From NCBI RefSeq assembly GCF_042887685.1, contig NZ_JBHVOS010000007.1, positions 62,001-126,000 of the forward strand: a stretch of 64,000 nt of DNA. Direction: 5' to 3'. The number at the start of each line of letters is the position of its first letter. Positions within the stretch are counted from its first letter, which is position 1. Below, in pieces: positions 36,161 through 43,548 of this stretch. The DNA is from Oerskovia sp042887685 (lineage in GTDB: Bacteria; Actinomycetota; Actinomycetes; Actinomycetales; Cellulomonadaceae). Under the pieces are notes generated by a model that had not been told where the DNA came from, did no database searches, and saw nothing but the letters and a program-made list of their open reading frames with translations. Position numbers and translations under genes: made by a program.

Positions 36161-36574
36161 ATGACCGGACTCGTCGCTACCGCCTCGATCCACATCGCCG
36201 CCCGCCCCGAGAGGGTGTGGGCCGAGCTCGTCCACCCCTCCGCGACCTGGATGCTGGGCGCGAACGTGGAGACGGACTACCAGCCGGGCAGCGCGATCAC
36301 GTTCGAGGGCCAGTACCAGGGCAAGCACTTCGAGGACCACGGCACGGTCCTCGAGGTGGACCGGCCCAGGACGCTGCGCTTCACGCACTACTCCCCCGCG
36401 AGCGGCGTGCCCGACGTCCCGGAGAACCATCACGAGGTCGCGATCACGCTCGCCCCGGACCCCAAGGGCACGCGTGTGACGATCCGGCAGGACAACAACG
36501 ACACCCCCGAGGCGGTCGAGCACTCCGAGGAGCTGTGGCGTACCGCGCTCGCCTCGCTCGCGGGGCACGACTGA
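36161..36574 (+). CDS. SRPBCC (START/Bet v1-like) domain protein
   Basis: 137 residues. The domain starts with SIHIAARPERVWAELVHPSATW and ends with WRTALASLAGHD, the usual ends of the polyketide_cyc2/AHSA1-like helix-grip fold that binds hydrophobic ligands. No catalytic residues can be assigned. The ribosome site AAGAGGAGAGG before ATG 36161 is strong. It is preceded by hairpin copy 4 and followed by a GC-rich gap. Confidence 0.85.
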   Translation: MTGLVATASIHIAARPERVWAELVHPSATWMLGANVETDYQPGSAITFEGQYQGKHFEDHGTVLEVDRPRTLRFTHYSPASGVPDVPENHHEVAITLAPDPKGTRVTIRQDNNDTPEAVEHSEELWRTALASLAGHD

Positions 36575-36875
36575 CCCTGAGGAGCCGCCGACGCCGGTCC
36601 GCCCCGGCCGGGCCAGGCCCGGCTTGGCCTGGCCGTGGGTCCGGGCACGCCATGCCCGGTCTCGCGGCCTGGCAAGGTCCGGCTCGACCAGGTCCTGTAC
36701 GGCAAGGTCCGCTCCGGTTCCGTCCGGTTCGACCACTTCCCGCCCGCTCCTGCCAGGTCCGGTCCCGAGCACGTCACGCCCGTCCCGACCGGGTCCTGTC
36801 CGGTCCGACTCGCGCCGCCGGACCGGTGCCACCCGCCCCCGGTGGAGCGGCCCGGCGGAACGCCCCGTAGGTGGC
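36575..36875. other. Non-coding GC-rich gap with short CAGGTCCKG-type repeats
   Basis: This stretch between convergent genes has repeated AGGTCCGG/AGGTCCTG words and a CCAGGCCCGGCTTGGCCTGG inverted repeat near 36613. I see no gene with normal codon use in it. The terminator at its right end is listed separately. Confidence 0.5.
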
Positions 36876-36907
36876 GGGCCACGCCCTCGTGCCCGACGGC
36901 GTGGCCC
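36876..36907. terminator. Hairpin terminator of the OsmC gene
   Basis: GGGCCACGCC (36876-36885) pairs perfectly with 36898-36907 around a 12-base loop that contains GCCCGAC. It ends 12 bases from the OsmC stop codon. Confidence 0.6.
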
Positions 36908-36918
36908 ACCCCTCAGAT

Positions 36919-37377
36919 TCAGGCAGCCGAGGCCGGTGCCCCCGCACGCACGACGCTGACCGGGGTCGCGTTCATCAGGTTGTCGGCGACGCAGCAGCGT
37001 TCCTCGGCGGCCACGAGGAGTGCGTCGATCTCCTCGGGGGTCGCGTCGGCGTCGACGTCGATCTCGAGCCGGATGCCCTGGAAGCCGGCGCGGTCCTGGG
37101 TCGGGCGCCCCATGAGTCGCTGGGGGTTGAGCGATCCCGTCGCGGTGACGCTCAGGCTGCGCACCTCGATGCCACGCTCCCTGGCGACCATGTGCGTGGT
37201 GATGTTGAGGCAGCCGGCGAGTCCCGACAGGACGAGCTCGACGGGGTTGGGGCCGGTGTCGTCGCCGCCGAGGGAGGCGGGTTCGTCGATCGTGACCGAG
37301 AAGTCGCGGATCTGGACGTCGAGGCGTGTCGGGGACTTCGCGGTGCCGGTGACCGTCGCGGTGTACTGAGGAGCCAT
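36919..37377 (-). CDS. OsmC-family peroxiredoxin-like protein
   Basis: 152 residues. Both family cysteines are present, in VLSGLAGCLNITT and in AAEERCCVADNL, with the N-terminal ASLGGDDTGPNPVELVL segment. OsmC/Ohr proteins reduce organic hydroperoxides with a Cys pair in the cytoplasm. By sequence this one is nearer the general OsmC group than Ohr. A palindrome (37396-37417) just upstream of the start suggests a dedicated redox regulator of HxlR or MarR type, which is not encoded in the window. Confidence 0.88.
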   Translation of the reverse strand: MAPQYTATVTGTAKSPTRLDVQIRDFSVTIDEPASLGGDDTGPNPVELVLSGLAGCLNITTHMVARERGIEVRSLSVTATGSLNPQRLMGRPTQDRAGFQGIRLEIDVDADATPEEIDALLVAAEERCCVADNLMNATPVSVVRAGAPASAA

Positions 37378-37395
37378 GTGCCTGCCGTTCTCGTG

Positions 37396-37417
37396 AACTG
37401 ATACCGAAGTACCAGTT
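37396..37417. promoter_or_regulatory. Operator-like palindrome upstream of osmC
   Basis: AACTGATAC CGAA GTACCAGTT has 9-base arms with one G-T pair. It ends 18 bases upstream of the OsmC start. The GTACTTCGGTATC core on the minus strand resembles HxlR-type operators. In RNA it would form a UUCG-capped hairpin. Confidence 0.55.
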
Positions 37418-37489
37418 TCTCGTCGAGGGGCACTCCGCCGTCAGGGACGTTGGTCCCGCGCCCACGGCCCTACGTCCCCGCGCACGCCC

Positions 37490-37750
37490 ACGGCCACGCC
37501 CACGCCCACGGCCAAGTAGCCGCAGCTCCGGATGGGTCCCCGCACACGCCGCACAGCCGCAGTCACGAACGGGCCCCGCCCACGCCCACGCCGAAGAGCC
37601 ACAGTTGCGGACCGGCCCCGCCGACGCCGCACAGCCGCAGTCGCGGACGAGCCCCGCCCACGCCCGCCCCCCCCACCCGCCCAACAGCAGCAGACAGGTC
37701 CCCCGCACACACCGAACAACCCACAGTCCCGGACGGATCTCCGCACACGC
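37490..37750. repeat. Imperfect 36-43-base tandem repeats between osmC and clpC
   Basis: About six degenerate units of the form AGCCGCAGTCRCGGACG followed by GCCCCGCCCACGCC recur, on a C/G/A-rich plus strand. They occupy most of the 462-base gap 37378-37839 along with the OsmC operator and the clpC terminator. Frames through the repeat encode only His/Pro/Ala low-complexity sequence and are not taken as genes. Confidence 0.7.
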
Positions 37751-37786
37751 CGAAGGGCCCCGATCCGTGAGGATCGGGGCCCTTCG
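37751..37786 (-). terminator. Terminator of clpC
   Basis: A perfect 16-pair stem (37751-37766 with 37771-37786) carries a 4-base loop, GTGA on the plus strand. It lies 53 bases after the clpC stop codon, with AAGG/CCTT at its base. Confidence 0.85.
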
Positions 37787-37839
37787 TGCCGGTCGGCGTC
37801 AGACGACCGGGGAGCGACAGCCGGTGGCTGCCGGGAGGT

Positions 37840-40407
37840 TCACTCCGCGCCGGCCTGCAGCTCGCCGGTCGGCGGGAGGTCGGCCGTCGAGATGCCGGCG
37901 GGGGCGTTGAGCGCTGCCGTCGCGGCGACGCTCACCGGGCCACGCTCGTGGTCGTCCTTGGAGACGCCACGGAACGTGAACTCGCCCAGCAGGCCCTCGC
38001 CCTCGGCGTCGACCAGGACGATCTGACCGGCCTTGAGCTCGCCGAACAGGATCTTCTCGGACAGCACGTCCTCGATGTCGCGCTGGATCGCGCGGCGCAG
38101 CGGACGAGCACCGAGGACCGGGTCGTAGCCCTTCTCGGCCAGCAGGGCCTTCGCGGCGGTCGTGAGCTCGATGCCCATGTCCTTGTCGCGCAGGCGCTTG
38201 TCGAGCTTGGCGATCATCAGGTCGACGATCTGGACGATCTCGGTCTGCGAGAGCTGCGGGAAGACCACCACGTCGTCGACGCGGTTGAGGAACTCGGGGC
38301 GGAAGTGCTGCTTCAGCTCGTCGTTCACCTTGGCCTTCATGCGGTCGTAGCTCGTCACGAGGTCGCCGCCGGCGTTGAAGCCGGTCTGGAGACCCTTGGC
38401 GATGTCCCGCGTACCGAGGTTCGTCGTCATGATGATGACGGTGTTCTTGAAGTCGACCACGCGGCCCTGCGAGTCGGTCAGGCGACCGTCCTCGAGGATC
38501 TGCAGGAGCGAGTTGAAGATGTCGGCGTGCGCCTTCTCCACCTCGTCGAACAGGACCACGGAGAACGGACGGCGACGGACCTTCTCCGTCAGCTGGCCAC
38601 CCTCGTCGTAGCCGACGTAGCCGGGGGGCGAACCGAAGAGACGCGAGACCGTGTGCTTCTCCGAGAACTCCGACATGTCGAGCTGGATGAGCGCTTCCTC
38701 GTCCCCGAAGAGGAACTCGGCGAGCGCCTTGGCCAGCTCGGTCTTACCGACACCCGTGGGGCCGGCGAAGATGAACGAGCCACCGGGACGCTTGGGGTCC
38801 TTGAGGCCTGCACGCGTGCGGCGGATCGCCTGGGAGAGCGCCTTGATGGCCGTCTCCTGGCCGACGACGCGCTTGTGCAGCTCGTCCTCCATCTTCAGCA
38901 GGCGCGACGACTCCTGCTCGGTGAGCTTGAGCACCGGGATGCCGGTCGACATCGCGAGCACCTCGGCGATCAGGTCCTCGTCCACCTCGGCGACGGTGTC
39001 CAGGTCTCCGGCCTTCCAGGCCTTCTCCTTGTCGGCGCGCTGCTGCGTGAGCTGCTTCTCGGTGTCGCGCAGGCGCGCGGCCTTCTCGAAGTCCTGCTCG
39101 TCGATCGCGGACTCCTTGTCGCGACGCGCCTCGCCGATCTGCTCGTCGAGCTCCTTGAGCTCCGGCGGGGCGGTCATGCGACGGATGCGCAGGCGCGCAC
39201 CCGCCTCGTCGACCAGGTCGATCGCCTTGTCCGGCAGGTACCGGTCGTTGATGTACCGGTCGGCCAGCGTCGCGGCGGCGACCAGCGCGGCATCCGTGAT
39301 GGACACGCGGTGGTGCGCCTCGTAGCGGTCGCGCAGACCCTTGAGGATCTCGATCGCGTGCGGCAGGCTCGGCTCCGAGACGAGGATCGGCTGGAAACGA
39401 CGCTCCAGGGCCGGGTCCTTCTCGATGTGCTTGCGGTACTCGTCGAGCGTGGTCGCACCGATGGTCTGGAGCTCGCCACGGGCCAGCATCGGCTTGAGGA
39501 TGCTCGCCGCGTCGATCGCGCCCTCGGCAGCACCCGCACCGACGAGCGTGTGGATCTCGTCGATGAACAGGATGATGTCGCCGCGCGTGCGGATCTCCTT
39601 GAGGACCTTCTTCAGGCGCTCCTCGAAGTCACCGCGGTAGCGGGACCCGGCGACCAGGGCGCCGAGGTCCAGCGTGTAGAGCTGCTTGTCCTTGAGCGTC
39701 TCCGGCACGTCGCCACGGACGATGTCCTGGGCGAGGCCCTCGACGACGGCCGTCTTGCCGACGCCCGGCTCACCGATCAGCACCGGGTTGTTCTTGGTGC
39801 GGCGCGACAGGACCTGCATGACGCGCTCGATCTCCGAGGTGCGTCCGATGACGGGGTCGAGCTTGCCCTCGCGTGCGGCCTGCGTGAGGTTGCGGCCGAA
39901 CTGGTCGAGCACGGCCGAGCCGGACGGCTGGCCCTCTGCAGGGCCGCCCGCAGCGACGGGCTCCTTGCCCTGGTACCCGGACAGCAGCTGGATGACCTGC
40001 TGGCGCACGCGGTTGAGGTCGGCGCCCATCTTCGTGAGGACCTGGGCTGCGACACCCTCTCCCTCACGGATGAGGCCGAGCAGGATGTGCTCGGTGCCGA
40101 TGTAGTTGTGGCCGAGCTGAAGGGCCTCGCGGAGCGAGAGCTCCAGGACCTTCTTGGCGCGCGGCGTGAACGGGATGTGCCCGCTGGGGGCCTGCTGGCC
40201 CTCGCCGATGATCTCGGTGACCTGCGAGCGCACACCGTCGAGGGAGATGTTGAGGGACTCCAGCGCCTTGGCTGCGACTCCCTCTCCCTCGTGGATGAGG
40301 CCGAGCAGGATGTGCTCGGTGCCGATGTAGTTGTGGTTGAGCATCCGTGCCTCTTCTTGGGCAAGGACGACGACCCGACGGGCTCGGTCGGTAAATCTCT
40401 CGAACAT
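37840..40407 (-). CDS. clpC: ATP-dependent Clp protease ATPase subunit ClpC
   Basis: 855 residues, full length. Two Clp_N repeats (NHNYIGTEHILLGLIHEGEGVA and GHNYIGTEHILLGLIREGEGVA) lead to AAA domain 1 (GEPGVGKTAVVEG). A UVR/coiled M-domain (KELDEQIGEARRDKESAIDEQDFEKAARLRDTEKQL, positions about 425-460) and AAA domain 2 (AGPTGVGKTELAKAL) follow. It unfolds substrates for ClpP in the cytoplasm and is essential in many actinobacteria. GAGGAG precedes ATG 40407. TAGAGT (complement of 40468-40473) is a candidate -10, and CGCCAGGGGCG near 40515-40525 vaguely resembles a ClgR site, the known clpC activator in this phylum. Confidence 0.97.
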   Translation of the reverse strand: MFERFTDRARRVVVLAQEEARMLNHNYIGTEHILLGLIHEGEGVAAKALESLNISLDGVRSQVTEIIGEGQQAPSGHIPFTPRAKKVLELSLREALQLGHNYIGTEHILLGLIREGEGVAAQVLTKMGADLNRVRQQVIQLLSGYQGKEPVAAGGPAEGQPSGSAVLDQFGRNLTQAAREGKLDPVIGRTSEIERVMQVLSRRTKNNPVLIGEPGVGKTAVVEGLAQDIVRGDVPETLKDKQLYTLDLGALVAGSRYRGDFEERLKKVLKEIRTRGDIILFIDEIHTLVGAGAAEGAIDAASILKPMLARGELQTIGATTLDEYRKHIEKDPALERRFQPILVSEPSLPHAIEILKGLRDRYEAHHRVSITDAALVAAATLADRYINDRYLPDKAIDLVDEAGARLRIRRMTAPPELKELDEQIGEARRDKESAIDEQDFEKAARLRDTEKQLTQQRADKEKAWKAGDLDTVAEVDEDLIAEVLAMSTGIPVLKLTEQESSRLLKMEDELHKRVVGQETAIKALSQAIRRTRAGLKDPKRPGGSFIFAGPTGVGKTELAKALAEFLFGDEEALIQLDMSEFSEKHTVSRLFGSPPGYVGYDEGGQLTEKVRRRPFSVVLFDEVEKAHADIFNSLLQILEDGRLTDSQGRVVDFKNTVIIMTTNLGTRDIAKGLQTGFNAGGDLVTSYDRMKAKVNDELKQHFRPEFLNRVDDVVVFPQLSQTEIVQIVDLMIAKLDKRLRDKDMGIELTTAAKALLAEKGYDPVLGARPLRRAIQRDIEDVLSEKILFGELKAGQIVLVDAEGEGLLGEFTFRGVSKDDHERGPVSVAATAALNAPAGISTADLPPTGELQAGAE

Positions 40408-40637
40408 GTGCTGCTCCTCACGAGCGGCGTACACCCGCACCGGTGGTGCTCAGGCCTGACCGCAACGACTCTATCCGGGACCAACGGGGCCGACCCCACG
40501 GATATGCCCTTGTTCGCCAGGGGCGTGACGAGGGGCTCGCTCCGTGACCTTCGGCAGGACCCCGACCGGTGTTCGGAGGCTGTCCGTTCCGCCCGCCGGT
40601 GACCGTTAGGCGAGGTGAGGATGACCGAAACGCGAGG

Positions 40638-41678
40638 TCAGGGCACCACGACCGTCGTGGCGTCCGCCCGGAGGGCGGCCGGAGCGCCCTCCCCGTGGCC
40701 CACCGGAGCCCCAGCCCCGTGGCCCACCGGAGCCCCCGCCCCGTGGCCCACCGGAGCCCCCGCCCCGCGCTCGACCCGAGCCCCAGCCCCGTGGCCGAGC
40801 GCCTCACCCGCCCCGGCCCCGTCGTACGTCGTCGGCAGCACGAGGACGACCACCATCACGAGGACGCTCGCCGCGACCTCGCCCATCCCGAACTGCATCG
40901 GCGTCGCCTCGGTGCGCGGCACCCAGGACGCACGCACCGTGAGCCCGGCGAACAGGACAGCCGCGGGCCACCACACGAGCCCGGCCGCCGCGAGGGCCGC
41001 GGACGCGACCACGCCGGCCGCCAGGTGGTAGACGATCGACGCGACGAGGTAGGACCGCTCGCCGCGCTCACGGATCAGGGTCTTGACGTACAGGATCGTC
41101 CCCGCGAAGTAGGCCAGCACGACCACGAACAGTGCCCACACCTGGGGCCACCCGATCCCTGCGACGCCCGTGACGCCGTCGGGCAGCGTCCCTCCCGGCC
41201 AGGCGCCCGGCGCGGGCCCCGTGCCCGCCGCGAACGCGACCGGCATCATGAGGCACGCCGCGAGGACCGTGGCGCCGTCGTTGAGCAGCGAGCGCTCGCT
41301 GCGCCGGTAGGAGCTCCACAGGCTCACCGCGACGAGCGGGGCGAAGAGCGGCACCCACGCCAGGAGGTCGGGGCGCAGGAGCAGGACCGCGACGGCTGGG
41401 ACGACCGTCGCGATCCCGTACGCCCGCACGGGCGGCCACCAGCGCGCCTTGAAGCGGGACTTCAACCACAGGCCGGTCGCGAAGAACGCGAAGTACCCGA
41501 CGAACCACAGCGCGGCGAGGGGCACGTGGACCCAGGCCGGTCTGCCGAGGAAGACCCCGACCAGCAGCGGCACGGCGAGCATCGCCCACGCGCCGTGCTG
41601 GTCGGGCACCCAGCCGGGGCCGCGGCGTCGTCGACGTCTCGTGGGACGCCGCTCAGGCTGCGTGCTCCCCTGGGTCAT
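40638..41678 (-). CDS. YwiC-like integral membrane protein with GAGAPVGH repeat tail
   Basis: 346 residues. An Arg-rich N-terminus is followed by GWVPDQHGAWAMLAVPLLVG, the YwiC-like family signature, and about nine to ten membrane helices. WWPPVRAYGIATVVPAV and ILYVKTLIRERGERSYL, a prenyltransferase-like feature, are also seen. Function unknown. The last 50 residues are soluble repeats of GAGAPVGH with a hydrophobic end, encoded by 24-base direct repeats (40691-40800), so this tail probably varies in length between strains. ATG 41678 has CAGCCT six bases upstream. Confidence 0.8.
   Translation of the reverse strand: MTQGSTQPERRPTRRRRRRGPGWVPDQHGAWAMLAVPLLVGVFLGRPAWVHVPLAALWFVGYFAFFATGLWLKSRFKARWWPPVRAYGIATVVPAVAVLLLRPDLLAWVPLFAPLVAVSLWSSYRRSERSLLNDGATVLAACLMMPVAFAAGTGPAPGAWPGGTLPDGVTGVAGIGWPQVWALFVVVLAYFAGTILYVKTLIRERGERSYLVASIVYHLAAGVVASAALAAAGLVWWPAAVLFAGLTVRASWVPRTEATPMQFGMGEVAASVLVMVVVLVLPTTYDGAGAGEALGHGAGARVERGAGAPVGHGAGAPVGHGAGAPVGHGEGAPAALRADATTVVVP
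40691..40800 (-). repeat. 24-base direct repeats in the 3' end of the YwiC-like gene
   Basis: CCCCGTGGCCCACCGGAGCC recurs at 40691, 40715 and 40739 with period 24, flanked by diverged copies. The period is a multiple of three and keeps the reading frame as GAGAPVGH. Confidence 0.85.
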
Positions 41679-41860
41679 TCCCCGAGGCTGGCACGCGTCG
41701 TCGCAGACCAGGACGTCGTCCCGGCGGGCGGACCACACGTTCCGCCGACCGGACTCACCCGCTCCCGACGTGCGCGACGGACGCGCCGCCAGCATCGTTG
41801 ACCCCAGGACGCCGGAGGGGCAGTCTCGAGGCAGGGGCACGCGCAGTCCGAGGGAGGACG

Positions 41861-42487
41861 ATGCACAAGCCGGACGAACCAGCAGGAGCCCACGAGTCGT
41901 GGGAGCAGATCGTCGCGCGCTTCGCCCGCTTCAGCGGTGTCGTCGGCGAGATCACGGACCCGCTCACGTGGGGCCTGGACCTCGAGGAGGAGACCGTCAC
42001 CGGGACGGGGGGCGACGACCGCGACCCGACCGAGGAGCGCTTCCTGCGCGCGTACGTGTCGTTCGTCGGCGAGGCGGTCGACGTCGAGACGCTCCGCATC
42101 GGCACGGACGACCCGCAGCAGGTCGAGGACATCGTGCGGGCCGCGCTCAGCGGCGCCCTCGCCGCGCCCCTGCACAACGACGCCCCCGACGGCACCGAGG
42201 GGCCGACCGGCGCGGACTTCGCCGACGCCTACCAGGACTACCGCTCCGCGATGCGGGCCATCGTGGAGGAGGTGGACCAGGCCCCGCTGCAGCACACGGC
42301 GTTCGTGGTCGACGACGTCTCGCACCCCTGCGTCCGGGTCGCCGTCCGGGCGACGGTCGCGGTGTACGTGCCGCTCGCAGACCGGGCCGTGATCGTGTCC
42401 GGGCCGACCGACCTCGTGGACCGCGTGGACATCTCCACGGCCCCGATCCGCAACCTCCTGCACGGTGACGACGGGCCGCGCTTCTGA
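41861..42487 (+). CDS. Hypothetical cytoplasmic protein
   Basis: 208 residues, not recognised. The protein is acidic and mostly helical in the first half (WEQIVARFARFSGVVGEITDPLTWGL; TEERFLRAYVSFVGEAVDVETLRIG), with no membrane segment or metal motif. The C-terminal third (SHPCVRVAVRATVAVYVPLADRAVIVSGPTDLVDRVDISTAPIRNLL) looks like a beta-rich half. GAGGGAGG, eight bases before ATG 41861, decides the start. It is divergent from the YwiC-like gene and lies upstream of the stress-protein gene. Confidence 0.7.
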   Translation: MHKPDEPAGAHESWEQIVARFARFSGVVGEITDPLTWGLDLEEETVTGTGGDDRDPTEERFLRAYVSFVGEAVDVETLRIGTDDPQQVEDIVRAALSGALAAPLHNDAPDGTEGPTGADFADAYQDYRSAMRAIVEEVDQAPLQHTAFVVDDVSHPCVRVAVRATVAVYVPLADRAVIVSGPTDLVDRVDISTAPIRNLLHGDDGPRF

Positions 42488-42639
42488 GGCCGTGGCACGG
42501 TCCGGGCGATGCTGACGGCCCCTCGTGATCAAGCAGACACGCCCAGGCGTGACGTCGCCCGCGCGAACGGCGAAGATGGAGGTGCGGACGGTGCACCGGA
42601 GCACTGGACGGTCGTCGAACGAGAGAGCAGGTGACGTCG

Positions 42640-43548
42640 ATGAGTGACGTGGTCGTCGGTGTGGACGGATCGGTCCAGTCCCAGGAAGCCCTCGACTGGG
42701 CCCTCGTCGAGGCAGGTTCGCGGGGCGTGCCGCTCACTGCGGTCCTCGCCTGGGAACCCTCCTGGAGGGACGGTCCTCGCCCCTCGGAGCCGGCCGACTT
42801 CAGCCACCTCGCGGACCTCAAGCAGGACCAGGTCCTGACCCTCCTGGACGAGGCCCGGCACCGTACGGGGGTCGACGCGGTCACGCACGCGGAGCAGGTC
42901 CAGGGCTCGCCGGCCACCGCGCTGCTGGCCCGCGCGGAGCACTCGGAGATGCTCGTGGTGGGCAGCCGCGGGCTGGGGCGCCTGGGCCGGATGGTGCTGG
43001 GTTCGGTGTCGTCGGCCGTGGTCCAGGGCGCGACCCAGGTCCCGGTCACGGTCGTGCGGCCGGCCGGTGACGACGCGGCAGAGGACGCTGCGGCCCCCGC
43101 CGCGGCCGACGCACCCCCGCGCGTCGTCGTGGGCGTGGACGGTTCCCGCACCTCGGTGCACGCGCTGCGCCACGGGCTCGAGGTCGCCCGCCGCACGGGC
43201 GCCGTCCTGGACGCGGTGTTCTGCTGGCAGATCGTCACGCTGGCCCCGTTGCCCGACTCGTGGGGCTGGACCCCACCGATCGACGACTACGAGAAGTTCG
43301 CGGGTGAGCAGCTCGACCGCGCGCTCGAGGCCGCGGACGTGGACCTGCCCGAGGAGCAGGTCCGCCGCAGCGTCGTGCACGCCCACCCGGCGAAGGGGCT
43401 CATCGAGGCTGCCGAGGGTGCCGAGCGTCTCGTCGTCGGCAACCGTGGGACGGGCGGGTTCGACCGCTTGCTGCTGGGCTCGGTGAGCCGCCAGGCCGTC
43501 GAGTACGCGTCGTGCCCGGTGACCGTGGTCCGTCGTCCCGTCGACTAG
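42640..43548 (+). CDS. Tandem-domain universal stress protein
   Basis: 302 residues with two UspA domains. The first (VVVGVDGSVQSQEALDWAL to VGSRGLGRLGRMVLGSVSSAVVQ) and the second (VVVGVDGSRTSVHALRHGLEVA to VGNRGTGGFDRLLLGSVSRQAVE) each keep the G-2X-G-9X-G(S) ATP-binding motif. Tandem Usp proteins of actinobacteria are tied to hypoxia, dormancy and persistence. ATG 42640 with AGGTGA at 42630-42635 is chosen over the GTG at 42631. Its stop codon overlaps that of the convergent sigma factor fusion by four bases. Confidence 0.92.
   Translation: MSDVVVGVDGSVQSQEALDWALVEAGSRGVPLTAVLAWEPSWRDGPRPSEPADFSHLADLKQDQVLTLLDEARHRTGVDAVTHAEQVQGSPATALLARAEHSEMLVVGSRGLGRLGRMVLGSVSSAVVQGATQVPVTVVRPAGDDAAEDAAAPAAADAPPRVVVGVDGSRTSVHALRHGLEVARRTGAVLDAVFCWQIVTLAPLPDSWGWTPPIDDYEKFAGEQLDRALEAADVDLPEEQVRRSVVHAHPAKGLIEAAEGAERLVVGNRGTGGFDRLLLGSVSRQAVEYASCPVTVVRRPVD

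Noticed and set aside
35124..36574. AbiE-type toxin-antitoxin system made of the DUF559 protein and its neighbour
   Set aside because: The next gene is an SRPBCC protein, not a nucleotidyltransferase toxin, and a hairpin separates the two.
37450..37770. Short plus-strand frames rich in His/Pro in the osmC-clpC gap
   Set aside because: They only translate the tandem repeat, have no ribosome site and run into the clpC terminator.
40880..40895. CCCGAACTGCATC, similar to half of the hairpin arm
   Set aside because: It is inside the YwiC-like coding region, lacks the partner arm and the CACTCG end, so it is chance.
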